Part shown: positions 1-9,170 of the stretch, piece after piece | How positions within the stretch are numbered: position 1 is the stretch's first letter | Layout of the letters: every line of letters begins with the position of its first letter | DNA from: Paenibacillus sp. J45TS6 | GTDB taxonomy: Bacteria > Bacillota > Bacilli > Paenibacillales > Paenibacillaceae | Direction: 5' to 3' | NCBI RefSeq assembly: GCF_018403285.1 | Contig: NZ_BOSJ01000010.1 | Span: 1 to 64,000 of the forward strand | DNA: 64,000 bases | Made by a program: the position numbers and the translations under genes | Notes under the pieces: model-generated | What the model saw: only the letters and a program-made list of their open reading frames with translations | Databases searched by the model: none | Told to the model about the DNA's origin: nothing

Positions 1-125
1 CTTCTAGTTTACTGCGTTCAATTATGCTAAGATGTGAATAGCTCATGGACTGATTCTCCTGTGTGAATTTGGTGTGGTAACTTAATTCTACACGAATCAG
101 GCCATGGGCCATTTTTATTTTTTGA

Positions 126-383
126 GTAAGGTGTCGCACTTCATATTACAATCCGTCTTATCCAAATCCTCATGCTGAAATTACAGAAATGTTCATTAAA
201 GAAGATGTACGAAGAAAAGGGATAGCGACATCATTGTTGGCTTTTATTGAGGCAGAACTTAAATTACGAGGTGTTTCTTCAGTGAAATTATTAACAGGTA
301 AAAAGAATGAAGCTGCTATACAAACATATGAAAGATCAAGTTATATAAAGCAAAAGGAACAGGTTCTACAGAAGAAATTATGA
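126..383 (+). pseudogene. GNAT acetyltransferase C-terminal remnant
   Basis: The frame reads YNPSYPNPHAEITEMFI then EDVRRKGIATSLL, the acetyl-CoA-binding motif A (RRxGIA) of GNAT N-acetyltransferases, and ends LQKKL. The frame is open only from about 126 because a TGA lies at 123-125, and the N-terminal half of the fold is missing. A piece resembling the preceding strand (ESGHGPFLFFE) lies in another frame just upstream, so a frameshift has probably broken the gene. An ATG at 189 could give a 64-residue peptide, but without the N-terminal beta strands it should not acetylate anything. The window edge is close, so the start of the original gene may be partly outside. Confidence 0.6.
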
Positions 384-452
384 GACGTTGTTCTCTAGAG
401 AACACTTTCGAATTAAGATGTGAAAATACGAATAGACGGAGGAGTTAATCTT

Positions 453-923
453 ATGAAGATTAGATCTGTTTCACTAGGGATCATTAGAAAAGAAGAAAAC
501 ATTTTAGTTGAAGTCATTAATTATCCTGGGATCAGCACAACTTTCTACCGACCAATTGGTGGAACCATTGAGTTTGGCGAAAATAGTAAACAAACATTAA
601 TAAGAGAAATTAGGGAAGAACTGAATCATGAAATTGAAGAAGCGCAATTAATCTCTGTCATAGAGAACATTTTTGGTGTTTTGGATGATATAGGACATGA
701 AATAGATTTTATTTATGAAGTGAATTTGAAAGATAAGACCTTTTATGATCTTGATGAAATCGACGGAATCGAAGGGGATATTCATTATAAAGCTCAATGG
801 AAACCACTAGATTTTTTCGAATCGGATTCTGACGTAAAGTTGGTTCCAGATGGACTGCTAGATTTACTCTCACAACGAGATAACAACAATGTAAGTGTAA
901 TTAAGCATGTGAAAACGAACTAA
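453..923 (+). CDS. NUDIX hydrolase
   Basis: A 156-residue NUDIX-fold protein that probably hydrolyses a nucleoside-diphosphate-linked substrate; the substrate cannot be told. The Nudix box is at about residues 37-59: GG then E-x-G-E and the helix REIREEL, which supplies the divalent-metal glutamates. I chose ATG 453 over the upstream ATG 420 because GGAGG at 438-442 is well placed for 453. The C-terminal tail after about residue 140 is polar and looks unstructured. It sits alone between two GNAT genes and no partner is evident. Confidence 0.85.
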   Translation: MKIRSVSLGIIRKEENILVEVINYPGISTTFYRPIGGTIEFGENSKQTLIREIREELNHEIEEAQLISVIENIFGVLDDIGHEIDFIYEVNLKDKTFYDLDEIDGIEGDIHYKAQWKPLDFFESDSDVKLVPDGLLDLLSQRDNNNVSVIKHVKTN

Positions 924-1021
924 AGACTTGAGAGTAGCGAAAGATTTGGCGCGGAACAAGCTGTATATTTTTTGCAAAAGCTTGAAAGTAATTCAAAGTA
1001 ATTCAAAGGACGTGGAAACGT

Positions 1022-1540
1022 ATGATTAGGTTAGTAAAGCCTAATTTAAAGTTGAAGGAAGAATACTTATCTTTTTATGAAGAATGGAAGCGATCTGGTG
1101 AGGATATGGTTCCATGGGTCATAAGCAAAGATCCAAGTGACTTTCCAAAAATGCTGAAATCACTGTCAGATAATGAGGAAGGTGTTAGTCTACCAGAAGG
1201 TATCGTATCAGATTCAATTTTTTGGTTGGTTGACAAAAGTAATAGAGTATTAGGGGCGGTAAATATTAGGCATCAATTAACACAACATTTGTACAATGCA
1301 GGAGGGCATATTGGTTATGGTATTCGCCCGTCTGAAAGATTAAAAGGTTATGCAACCAAACTATTAGAACTATCCTTAGGTGAAGCTAAGAAAATCGGAA
1401 TAAAAGAGGTATTAGTTGTCTGTGATGCTGATAATGTGGGATCGGAAAGAACCATTATTAAGAACGGTGGGAGAGCCGATGCAGATTACATAGAAGATGA
1501 CGGGAATATAATTAAACGATATTGGATTGAAATTGTCTAA
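1022..1540 (+). CDS. GNAT family N-acetyltransferase
   Basis: A 172-residue single-domain GNAT. Motif A is visible as GYGIRPSERLKGYATKLL (about residues 99-116), followed by a strand with VVCDADNVGSERTI typical of the B/C region of the RimJ/RimL-like branch. It would transfer acetyl from acetyl-CoA to an amine; the acceptor is unknown. The start at ATG 1022 follows AAAGGACGTGG. It is monocistronic, with about 100 bp of AT-rich spacer upstream holding a short direct repeat (AAGTAATTC twice at about 987-1005). Confidence 0.85.
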   Translation: MIRLVKPNLKLKEEYLSFYEEWKRSGEDMVPWVISKDPSDFPKMLKSLSDNEEGVSLPEGIVSDSIFWLVDKSNRVLGAVNIRHQLTQHLYNAGGHIGYGIRPSERLKGYATKLLELSLGEAKKIGIKEVLVVCDADNVGSERTIIKNGGRADADYIEDDGNIIKRYWIEIV

Positions 1541-1613
1541 CTCGAATAAGCCATAGACATCTGATAAGAGTGCTTTCTTAAAATACTAAAGGGTTGGGGA
1601 GGGACAACACAAG

Positions 1614-2382
1614 ATGAAGCAATATAGATTAGAACAAGCAGATAAAAATAAGTTTGCAGTTCATCAAGTAATCTATTCTAACTCCGATATTGAGATGTGG
1701 TATGACTGGAATACTCGTTTACATGATACAAAATTTACAGACCAATGTTTTTGGATCATGTGCGGCGAGGATAGAATTGGAGGGGTGATAAAGATGAACG
1801 ATACGGCAATGTATCCGTTTATCATTCCTCCCTTTTCTGATCGGCAACAACTCTGGAGCATATTATTAACATGTTGCGTGCTGTCCGACAGGTACGCTTA
1901 AGGAGCCGGTACCTCCCAGTGGATTATCTTTGTACTTATTAGATGAATCTTTTGATATAACAAGAATTAAGAATGTAATGAAAGAAGGATATAGCGGTGG
2001 AATAGACTACGAGATCTTTGGTGTTCCGAATGACGTGAAGATCATGGAGGATATATCGTATCTTATGCAAGTATACAAACATAGGAATCTTTCCGTATAT
2101 GTCGTAGATGAACAAAACAATGAAATTGTTGGACTTTGTATCGCAGGTATCAGTGAAAAAATGCCCTTAGGTTTTGCAGAAATCGGGGAGTTATGTGTTG
2201 TCCCTCAGTATAGGCACAAAGGAATTGCAGAGTACATGCTCAACTACATAAAACAATCAGCTAGTGCGTATACGGAAGTAATAAAATTATGTGTTACTGT
2301 GGGAAATAATGCGGAATTACTATATAAGAAAACAGGATTCCAAGCAGGCCCACGATTTGCAAGGATGACCAAAAGAAATTGA
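1614..2382 (+). pseudogene. GNAT acetyltransferase with two nearby frameshifts
   Basis: Two open frames, 1614-1901 and about 1890-2382, are pieces of one protein of roughly 255 residues. The first ends in frame 1 at QLWSILL. The frame then must shift to read NMLRAVR, and shift again to read GTLKEPVPPSGLSLYLLDE. Both breaks fall between about 1865 and 1895 and each is explained by loss of one base. The C-terminal part (about 150 residues) is a full GNAT fold: ELCVVPQYRHKGIAEYML is motif A and NNAELLYKKTGF motif B. The N-terminal part is the helical extension of two-part GNATs. A sequencing error of two bases would also explain it. Confidence 0.7.
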
Positions 2383-2437
2383 ATCGATCTTAAAATAGTA
2401 TGCGAAACTACTAATCTTTTTAATAGAGAGGTGTGTA

Positions 2438-2944
2438 ATGAAGCTATTTCATTTTAGTGAGAATCCGGATATTAAAATCTTTAACCCCCGAACAATTTAC
2501 GATCAAACAGATGCAAAAGTCTGGACCATTGATAAGTATCATGCGCCACATTACTATTTTCCAAGGGACTGCCCAAGAGTCTGCGTTTGGCCTAAAGAAG
2601 ATACAAAAGAACTAGATATTACTCGTTTTTTTGGAATGTCTCAGGTGAATCGGATGATTGCAATTGAAACAGATTGGTATGATCGAGTCAGAAAAGGATC
2701 TATTTATCGCTACGTTTTTGATTCAGCAGACTTTGAGTTAGAAGAAGAAAATGCGGGATATTATGTAGCAAGACGCCCAGTAACTCCAATCGAAGTAGAA
2801 AAAATGGATGACTTGGTCACAGCTATTTTGGATGAAGGGATAGAACTTAGGATCACTCCCTCTCTGATGCCTATGAAAGAACATGTACTAGAGTCTACAA
2901 TCAACTTCTCCATGATCCGGATGAGAAATGCAAAACAGGAATAA
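2438..2944 (+). CDS. DUF6886-like protein
   Basis: A 168-residue soluble protein beginning MKLFHFSENPDIKIFNPR, with the conserved-looking PRDCPRVCVWP patch near residue 45. I recognise this as the small Bacillota family filed as DUF6886, which has no established function; the family name is from memory. The full expected length is present. GAGAGGTGTG upstream supports ATG 2438. The NUDIX gene starts 6 bp after its stop, so the two are probably co-translated, a common pairing for metabolite-handling genes but not evidence of a shared pathway. Confidence 0.7.
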   Translation: MKLFHFSENPDIKIFNPRTIYDQTDAKVWTIDKYHAPHYYFPRDCPRVCVWPKEDTKELDITRFFGMSQVNRMIAIETDWYDRVRKGSIYRYVFDSADFELEEENAGYYVARRPVTPIEVEKMDDLVTAILDEGIELRITPSLMPMKEHVLESTINFSMIRMRNAKQE

Positions 2945-2950
2945 CCTAAT

Positions 2951-3409
2951 ATGAAGATCATCGTTACGGGCGGAGCTATTATAAGAGACAAGGAAGGACG
3001 AATATTACTTCAAAAAAGATCGGATTATGGCAATTGGGGACTTCCGGGTGGTGGGATGGATGCAGGTGAGTCTATTGAAGAGACTATGTTACGAGAAGTA
3101 TTGGAAGAAACCGGTCTTGAAGTTAGACAGTACGAACTTTATTCCGTTTATAGCGGACCACGCATGAAATATAGATATCCAGACGGAAATGAAGTCGTTT
3201 TTGTCATGTTCATTTTTAATGCAAAAGTGGATTTAGAGGGGAGAATTGCTGAAGACAATAATACGCTAATATATAACGATGATAATCAAGAATCATTAAC
3301 GCTCGAATTTAAATTTATCGAAGATATTAATATAGAAGATATAAGCACTGTACAAAGACCTATATTTGAAGATTTAAAGAGAGAAGTAATAAACATACTC
3401 AGAACTTAA
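2951..3409 (+). CDS. NUDIX hydrolase
   Basis: A 152-residue NUDIX hydrolase. The box GGGMDAGESIEET followed by LREVLEETGLEV matches GX5EX7REUXEEXGU exactly, so metal-dependent catalysis should be intact. The LQKRSDYGNWGLPGG lead-in is typical of MutT/ADP-ribose-type subfamilies. The ribosome site AGGA lies inside the end of the preceding gene, which implies translational coupling to the DUF6886-like gene. Substrate not determinable from sequence. Confidence 0.88.
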   Translation: MKIIVTGGAIIRDKEGRILLQKRSDYGNWGLPGGGMDAGESIEETMLREVLEETGLEVRQYELYSVYSGPRMKYRYPDGNEVVFVMFIFNAKVDLEGRIAEDNNTLIYNDDNQESLTLEFKFIEDINIEDISTVQRPIFEDLKREVINILRT

Positions 3410-3461
3410 ACCTGTAAGTTTAATGGAGAGCTAAGAACGGTATACGAAAGGACTGGAGAGA

Positions 3462-3554
3462 TTGAAGTATAAAATACTTGTTGCATCAGTCTGGTATGAC
3501 ACTCAGGGCAATGAAATAATAAGAATGGGTATATCTAATAATGATATCTTATGA
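3462..3554 (+). CDS. possible 30-residue small ORF
   Basis: TTG 3462 follows GGACTGGAGAG and opens a 30-codon frame (LKYKILVASVWYDTQGNEII...). The ribosome site is reasonable, but the peptide has no recognisable feature and may be the leftover start of a deleted gene. Listed because it fills the otherwise empty spacer between the NUDIX gene and the broken GNAT. Confidence 0.25.
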   Translation: MKYKILVASVWYDTQGNEIIRMGISNNDIL

Positions 3555-3606
3555 GAAATTCACCAAGATGACAAAGCGTAAAAATTATTATCTAAGGAGC
3601 GAATTC

Positions 3607-4146
3607 ATGAATATCAAAGTGCAATTAACCAGTAAAGAGGAATCACACATTATAAAAAACATATATCCTTTATATCTGTATGATCTATCCGAACACTATG
3701 TCAGGTACCCAAATGTTCATGGGATTTATGAAGAAAGTGATGATTTTAAAACACTAAGTGATCAATACGAAGTTCAAAATATTTGGTGGGAAAAACCAGA
3801 CAGTTTGTATCCCTATTTAATTTAAGCAGATGATTGTCCGGCGGGATTTATGTTCATTTCTACTTCCCCATATTGTGCGGAGAATGTTGACTATTTTGTA
3901 TATGAGTTCTTTCTATTACGTCCTTACAGAGGTCGAGGTATCGCTGAACAGGCTGCTACCAAAGTGTTTGATCAATTCAAGGGGAGATGGGAATTGTTCA
4001 CCAATCCTTCTGAAAGAAACCAAACGGGGCAAAGATTTTGGCGGAAGACCGTTTCTAATTATAGTAAAGGCGATTATGTTGAGTTAAATGATGATACCTT
4101 TGACGGACAAAAACTAATATTTCGGTTTAATAATACAGAGAAGTAA
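3607..4146 (+). pseudogene. GNAT acetyltransferase with one in-frame stop
   Basis: ATG 3607 follows AAGGAGCGAATTC and opens a GNAT reading frame that would be 179 residues long except for a single TAA at 3823-3825 (codon 73, after SLYPYLI). The same frame resumes without any shift: ADDCPAGFMFIS, then YEFFLLRPYRGRGIAEQAA (motif A) and GQRFWRKTV. Its closest relatives in this window are the GNATs at 12395 and 50046, which share the FFxxRPYRxxGI / WELxxxPxNxxAxxFW layout. ATG 3850 could restart translation but would miss the first half of the fold. Confidence 0.75.
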
Positions 4147-4185
4147 GTTTTCAAATAGGATTCTCTAGAAGGAGGAACTCGAATC

Positions 4186-4377
4186 TTGATTGTATTTGCA
4201 TACATCGCTGTTTATATAATGCCAATATTAGGTTTTTTGTTCATAGTCGCATTATTAAGAGCAATCAAAAAAATTGTGAAAAACAAGTCATATACAGCTG
4301 AAGTATTTTGGAGTGGGCTTCTATTTGGACTTATTGTTTGGTGTATTGCTATAGTTGCTATATTTAATGAATGGTGA
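4186..4377 (+). CDS. small two-helix membrane protein
   Basis: A 63-residue protein, TTG start at 4186 behind GGAGG (4171-4175). Two hydrophobic segments (about residues 4-24 and 42-60) are separated by a lysine-rich loop (RAIKKIVKNKS), suggesting a membrane hairpin with both termini on one side. No family recognised. It ends 70 bp before the esterase start and could be transcribed with it. Confidence 0.6.
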   Translation: MIVFAYIAVYIMPILGFLFIVALLRAIKKIVKNKSYTAEVFWSGLLFGLIVWCIAIVAIFNEW

Positions 4378-4447
4378 TGACGACTCGAGCTCGGACACTC
4401 ATCTTCACCACAATGAATCTACTATTCATATAGAAGGAGTTGTTAAA

Positions 4448-5347
4448 GTGGATCAGAAAGCAGCGGGTATTGCAGCCAACGAAACACCAGAAGGAACACA
4501 GATTATATATGGGGAGTTTGCTGGGGGAGAATCCTATTATTCTTGCAGCTATCGCCCTGATGTAGTTTATGCCAAATACGGCGATGTGGAACGAAGATTG
4601 CAGATCATAACGCCCTCCCGAAGCGGATACAAGTTTCCTCTTATCGTATATGTACAAGGATCCGCATGGAGAAAACAGGATATATACTCTTCCATTCCTA
4701 ATCTTGTTCAGATGGCGGCTAAGGGATATGTGATTGCCAGTGTAGAAATACGGGACACGGATGTTGCGCGTTTTCCAGCTGCTGTTGAGGATGTGAAGTG
4801 CGCGATTCGGTATATGCGCAAGAATGCAGAGGAGTATGGAATAGATCCGGAAAGCGTAGCGGTATGGGGCGATTCGTCAGGTGGACATCTCTCCTTAATG
4901 ACGGGTCTAACGGTGGGCGAGTATGATAACGGCCTTTACAGTGAGGAGTCAGACGAAGTTAGTGCGGTCATCGATTATTATGGGGTTACGGACCTGCTGA
5001 CCTTAGGGAAGTACAATAATATTCTTGACCATGATGCGGCTGATTCTCCTGAAGGCTTGTTCATTGGTGGAAAGGTACAGGAACATACAGAATTGGCGAA
5101 GAAGGCAAGTCCTCTTCATCAAGATCTAGATAAGGCGCTTCCACCGATTCTTATCGTGCATGGAGACAGTGACCATGTTGTACATATAAACCAGAGTATA
5201 GAGATGTACAAAGCTTTAAAAGCGCATGGACAGAGAGCATTCTTCTATAAAGTAGTAGGCGCAGATCATGGACCAGGCTTTTGGAATTCACAAGTGCTTG
5301 ACGTCACGGCGAAGTTCTTGTCTACTCACTTACATCGATCTAGATGA
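4448..5347 (+). CDS. alpha/beta-hydrolase, esterase/lipase type
   Basis: A 299-residue cytoplasmic alpha/beta-hydrolase of the carboxylesterase/BD-FAE-like group. The nucleophile elbow is GDSSGGH at about residues 142-148; the acid loop is HGDSDHVV and the catalytic histidine lies in GADHGPGFW near the C-terminus. The oxyanion region is VQGSAW, in place of the usual HGGG. Start chosen at GTG 4448 because AAGGAG (4434-4439) is ideally spaced; an upstream in-frame ATG at 4367 overlaps the small membrane gene and would add an unlikely polar tail. Likely substrate an acyl or feruloyl ester; not resolvable. Confidence 0.8.
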   Translation: MDQKAAGIAANETPEGTQIIYGEFAGGESYYSCSYRPDVVYAKYGDVERRLQIITPSRSGYKFPLIVYVQGSAWRKQDIYSSIPNLVQMAAKGYVIASVEIRDTDVARFPAAVEDVKCAIRYMRKNAEEYGIDPESVAVWGDSSGGHLSLMTGLTVGEYDNGLYSEESDEVSAVIDYYGVTDLLTLGKYNNILDHDAADSPEGLFIGGKVQEHTELAKKASPLHQDLDKALPPILIVHGDSDHVVHINQSIEMYKALKAHGQRAFFYKVVGADHGPGFWNSQVLDVTAKFLSTHLHRSR

Positions 5348-5422
5348 AGAGGGAACGTATGAATTAGAAGAGGTGCTCACTGTACATGTTGAAATAAGAC
5401 ATCATATCATGTCCGTAATTTC

Positions 5423-7450
5423 TCATTGCCTAATGCTTATCCCTTTTTCTTTTACAAACTGTTCTAGAATTTTATAATCTTCTGTAACTCTTTTAAAGGG
5501 TAAAGTTTCTAGTACCTTCTCCCTGTAATCCTTTTTGGCTGCAATGGAAAGACGGGAATCGAGTATGCTGAGTACACCAAGGTCAGTCTCACTGCGAATC
5601 AGACGTCCAGTTCCTTGTCTTAACCGGAGCAGCATGTCCGGTACAAACACTTCTTTCAAGGGATTCTCTACCAGAGAGGCCTTGTATTCATAGACAGGAT
5701 CCGAAGGAACAGGGAAAGGCAGACGGAAGATAATTAACTGCGACAAATCGGAACCTTCAATATTTACGCCTTCCCAGAACACACCGGTACTTAGAAGGAC
5801 GCCTTTACTGCCTCGGAATTCAGCAATCACTCCGTCCTGAGACGAGCCTTCTCTTTGAACATGTAACGTCCATGCAAGCTTCTCAGCATTTAACTTCTTA
5901 TGAACGTACTTCATATCCTCCTTAGCTGAAAAAAGGACCAGTGTTCGTCCGTCCGTTAAATTACAAAGCCTTATCAGTTCCTTGTATGCCGCTTCAAGAT
6001 AATGTTCCCGGTTCTTATGGTTATAGTAGGGGACATCTTTGGCAATATACATCATGGTATGGTAGTCATAATTAAACGGTGAAGCTTGGCGCTCCATATA
6101 ATCTCCCCTGTATCCAAGGGACTGTGTAAGATATGAGTATTGTTCCTCCAGTGTTTCACCACTCTGGCAAAGCGTTGCTGACGTTAAAATAACCGAAGTC
6201 TTGCCGTTAAATAAGGAGTATTTTAAAAACTCGCTAATGCCTTTTGGACAGATACTTACGGTGGCATCACGCTGAGTTTTACTTGCCCAGATGAGATAGT
6301 TGTCCTCCACACCAGCGAGCACCTCAAGGAGATCGATAAGTCCGTTCATGGCTTCAAAAATATGATCGATTTCCCGCTCATGCCGGGAAGTTAAGACAGA
6401 AAGGCTGAGATTAAACTCTTTCAGGATCTGCACTCCATGTTTTAAGGGAATGCCTGTGATCTCTGACACCTTGATCCGGTCATTGTCCTGCTTGGCTGTC
6501 TGCAGCAGGTCTGTCTCTACTTGTTTGAAAATATGACTGACACACTTTTTTAACCACTTAAATTGCGTAAAAAGACTCTTATCTGCAGATTGCTTGTAGA
6601 GAAGCTGTAGAGCGTCATCCAAAATACGGCATGTCCCCCGGAATGTGAACTCGAGCGTTCTTGCATCTCTAACCTTTGCTTCTAGATTATGAGCTTCATC
6701 AATAACGATCAGAGCCGGACGTTCAGTGATTAATCCCTTTGATCCTTCTTTTTTCTTAATTAAATCACGAATGAGCAGGTCCTGATTTACGATAATAAAA
6801 TCCATGGCGTTGGTGCTGGCATTAATTTTAGCTCGCATCTCGTAAAATGAACATGTGCTTTTATACTGGCAACGTTCAAATGTACAATCATTCACACAGA
6901 CACTGGACCATAGTGTGTCACTAACTCCACCCTTAATATCTGCTCTTTCATCAATATCATAATTCACAATACGCTGAGCAAGCGTAGACAGAGGGGAGTT
7001 TGAATCACCCGACTTACCTGACTTAATCAGGTCTGTTGCTCTATATCGGCAAGCATACTGTCCCATGCCTTTTCCAACCACAGAGCGAACGGAAGTAAAT
7101 CCGAGCCGGCTTCCGATGAATCTTAAATCTTTATGGATCTGTTCTGAGAGCTGTATGGAGGAGGTTGCAATAATGATCGGTTGCTGTGAGATAAGATTAA
7201 TGAGCAGACTAGGAATAAGATAAGCGAAGGACTTACCAATGCCGACTCCAGCTTCAATCATCGCATTACGACTATGTATATAAGCATCAGCGATATCCAG
7301 AGACATATCTTGCTGACCAATCCGCTCATTAAGGCCTAGCCTTGGGAATTTATCATACATTCGGAAGATGGCGTTGACTAAAGGGGTTTCGATATCCTTT
7401 TTTGTTCCCTGCTTCTGTAATTTATAGAGATCACTTAACCCGCTAATCAC
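5423..7450 (-). CDS. DinG/XPD-like ATP-dependent DNA helicase
   Basis: A 675-residue superfamily-2 helicase on the minus strand. Walker A GVGIGKS is at residues 68-74, the Walker B box is DEAH at 251-254, and the C-terminal domain has the GVFWEGVNIEG and LRQGTGRLIR (motif VI) signatures. Cysteines at about 134, 185/189, 194 and 200 fall where DinG and XPD carry their 4Fe-4S cluster, so a redox-sensitive 5'-3' helicase acting on stalled forks or R-loops is expected. It lacks the N-terminal exonuclease domain of Bacillus DinG. The ATG at 7450 follows AGGGGCGATC. It is the only long minus-strand gene in the first 32 kb. Confidence 0.88.
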   Translation of the reverse strand: MISGLSDLYKLQKQGTKKDIETPLVNAIFRMYDKFPRLGLNERIGQQDMSLDIADAYIHSRNAMIEAGVGIGKSFAYLIPSLLINLISQQPIIIATSSIQLSEQIHKDLRFIGSRLGFTSVRSVVGKGMGQYACRYRATDLIKSGKSGDSNSPLSTLAQRIVNYDIDERADIKGGVSDTLWSSVCVNDCTFERCQYKSTCSFYEMRAKINASTNAMDFIIVNQDLLIRDLIKKKEGSKGLITERPALIVIDEAHNLEAKVRDARTLEFTFRGTCRILDDALQLLYKQSADKSLFTQFKWLKKCVSHIFKQVETDLLQTAKQDNDRIKVSEITGIPLKHGVQILKEFNLSLSVLTSRHEREIDHIFEAMNGLIDLLEVLAGVEDNYLIWASKTQRDATVSICPKGISEFLKYSLFNGKTSVILTSATLCQSGETLEEQYSYLTQSLGYRGDYMERQASPFNYDYHTMMYIAKDVPYYNHKNREHYLEAAYKELIRLCNLTDGRTLVLFSAKEDMKYVHKKLNAEKLAWTLHVQREGSSQDGVIAEFRGSKGVLLSTGVFWEGVNIEGSDLSQLIIFRLPFPVPSDPVYEYKASLVENPLKEVFVPDMLLRLRQGTGRLIRSETDLGVLSILDSRLSIAAKKDYREKVLETLPFKRVTEDYKILEQFVKEKGISIRQ

Positions 7451-7774
7451 GATCGCCCCTTTTCAAAATCAATTATCTAAATGCTACAATTTTTGGTGTG
7501 GTTGTAATTATCTTTGATGCTATCGTAACCGTCAAGTGTCACAGTATATAATATGACGCATTACTAGTTTCTTTTTCGGCCCTTGCTAATCAGTCTATTT
7601 ATGGTTCGCTCTATCTTTCAGGACTGAGGTAAAGTAAATCTTCGGTTCTGGAATTTTGTATAAAATAGATTATAATCATATATTTTTACCTGAATTTAAC
7701 AAATCTTCATGGTTTAATGATATAACAGTATGAAACAGGGGAAACGGAATCGTTCTCTGAAAGGTTGTGATTTC
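7451..7774. other. divergent intergenic region
   Basis: A 324-bp AT-rich spacer between the divergently transcribed helicase and creatininase-like genes, so promoters for both should lie here. A TATAAAAT-like run at about 7659-7667 and GATATAAC near 7720 are possible -10 elements, but neither has a convincing -35. No ORF with a ribosome site and no strong hairpin seen. Confidence 0.4.
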
Positions 7775-8539
7775 ATGTTGAATTATACGAATACCACCAA
7801 AGAACTCTTTGAAAGCAGTATCGATACAGCAATTATCTCGATCGGCGCTACCGAACAGTTTGGTCCTTATTTGCCTATGCATTTGGATAATTTAATAGCT
7901 GAAAGATATGCTGAAGTATATGGCAGAGCGTTAGATGCATATGTACTCCCTACTCTACCTTTTAATACTTCTGAGGAACATGCGAACTATAAAGGAACGG
8001 TAACCATTAGTCCGAACTTAATAACAACCATGATCGAAGAAATTATGACTGGGTTAATGAGACAAGGATTCAAGAAGTTTGTTATATGCTCAGGTCATGG
8101 CGGTTCTTATTGGGAAGGGGCATTCATTAAGTTCATTAATTATAAATATCCTGAAATAATAGTCATTCATCCTCATCATCATCATGATGCATGGTCAGTT
8201 GCCATTCAAGCAGCTGAATTAGAAGGATTAGATGAAATGCACGGTGGTTTATTGTCGGTATGTACTGCCATGTGGTTGTGCCCCGATAAGGTCAAATTAG
8301 AATCGATGGGATCGAATATACCTAGTGAAAATAAACAATACGCTGATTTTATGGGCTGGGATAAGTTAACCTCAGACGGGTGTTGGGGTAATTTTGATCC
8401 AGAATTATATACTCCGGAAGAGTTAGCTCTTAAGGGAAAGATATTTTGGAGTACCTTTATGGAGAGAAAAGCCGAAGGGCTTAAAGAACTTTTAGAAGAT
8501 GCGTATAACAGAAAGACTCAAGGTGGAAAAAACCTGTAG
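7775..8539 (+). CDS. creatininase-family amidohydrolase
   Basis: A 254-residue member of the creatininase/MftE family, metal-dependent amidohydrolases that cleave cyclic amides or peptide-like bonds. Metal-site residues are visible: E27 in ATEQFGPYLPMHLD (with H36 and D38), the GHGG turn at 107-110, and a later glutamate (ELEGLDEMHGG). A run HPHHHHDAW around residue 140 is unusually histidine-rich. I start at ATG 7775, with GAAAGG upstream; ATG 7730 lacks a ribosome site. A cupin follows 25 bp downstream, presumably in one operon, hinting at a two-step catabolic or modification role. Confidence 0.8.
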   Translation: MLNYTNTTKELFESSIDTAIISIGATEQFGPYLPMHLDNLIAERYAEVYGRALDAYVLPTLPFNTSEEHANYKGTVTISPNLITTMIEEIMTGLMRQGFKKFVICSGHGGSYWEGAFIKFINYKYPEIIVIHPHHHHDAWSVAIQAAELEGLDEMHGGLLSVCTAMWLCPDKVKLESMGSNIPSENKQYADFMGWDKLTSDGCWGNFDPELYTPEELALKGKIFWSTFMERKAEGLKELLEDAYNRKTQGGKNL

Positions 8540-8564
8540 GAGTCAGAACTTAGGAGAAGACGAT

Positions 8565-9074
8565 ATGAACCAATTAATTAATGAAGCTGTTATAAAACTA
8601 GCAGAAAACATTCAATTACCTGAAAGGGTATTTCATATTGATGATTTACCTTGGGTTCCTTTTGATGAAGGAGATGAAGAGGAGATTAACTGTTATTTTA
8701 AACCTCTAAGATTTGACCTTTCTACGGGTACTTGGACGTACCTTTTTAAGATAAAAAGCAATAAAGTGCTGACCCCTCATCGTCATACGGGTGGTTCAGT
8801 TATTGGTTACAACATACAGGGACAATGGAGATACGAAGGGCGTAACTGGACCGCGAAACCAGGAACTTTTATTTTTGAGCCTCCAGGAGATATACACACG
8901 CTGATTACTGAAGATGAAGAGGTCATTACATTATTTATCTTAGGTGGTTCACTCCAATATTTCGACGCAAATAATAGAGTTATTGGTCAGGATGATATCT
9001 ATACCGTATTAAAGAAGTATAAGGACTATTGCAATAAAAAAGGAATTGAAATAGTAGATGATCTTATTTATTGA
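8565..9074 (+). CDS. cupin, 2,4'-dihydroxyacetophenone dioxygenase-like
   Basis: A 169-residue cupin. The two metal-binding half motifs are visible: PHRHTGG at about residue 67 and a second histidine in EPPGDIHTL at about 109. The order FDEG, H-x-H, G-x-W-x-Y-E, EPPGDIHTL fits the ChrR-like/2,4'-dihydroxyacetophenone dioxygenase branch, so an iron-dependent C-C cleaving or quercetinase-like oxygenase is plausible; it could also be a non-catalytic sensor cupin. ATG 8565 has TAGGAGAAG upstream. Likely co-transcribed with the creatininase-like gene. Confidence 0.72.
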   Translation: MNQLINEAVIKLAENIQLPERVFHIDDLPWVPFDEGDEEEINCYFKPLRFDLSTGTWTYLFKIKSNKVLTPHRHTGGSVIGYNIQGQWRYEGRNWTAKPGTFIFEPPGDIHTLITEDEEVITLFILGGSLQYFDANNRVIGQDDIYTVLKKYKDYCNKKGIEIVDDLIY

Positions 9075-9089
9075 GTTGTACTCCGAAGG

Positions 9090-9112
9090 CTTAGACATCG
9101 TATAACAATATA
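9090..9112 (+). repeat. possible left-arm remnant of the attC-like repeat
   Basis: Right after the cupin gene the sequence ACATCGTATAACAATATAA resembles the left ends of the 28-38 kb repeats (GTATAAC core, 9100-9106, preceded by CATC). No matching right arm follows, so this may be a decayed site or coincidence. Confidence 0.3.
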
Positions 9113-9170
9113 ATTTCAATGTGGACTAACTCTGGTGTTTACCTTTCAAGCATTAAAGGTGGTGTTTCTT

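Noticed and set aside
4355-4447. Upstream extension of the esterase
   Set aside because: No ribosome site, overlaps the small membrane gene; GTG 4448 has AAGGAG at ideal distance.
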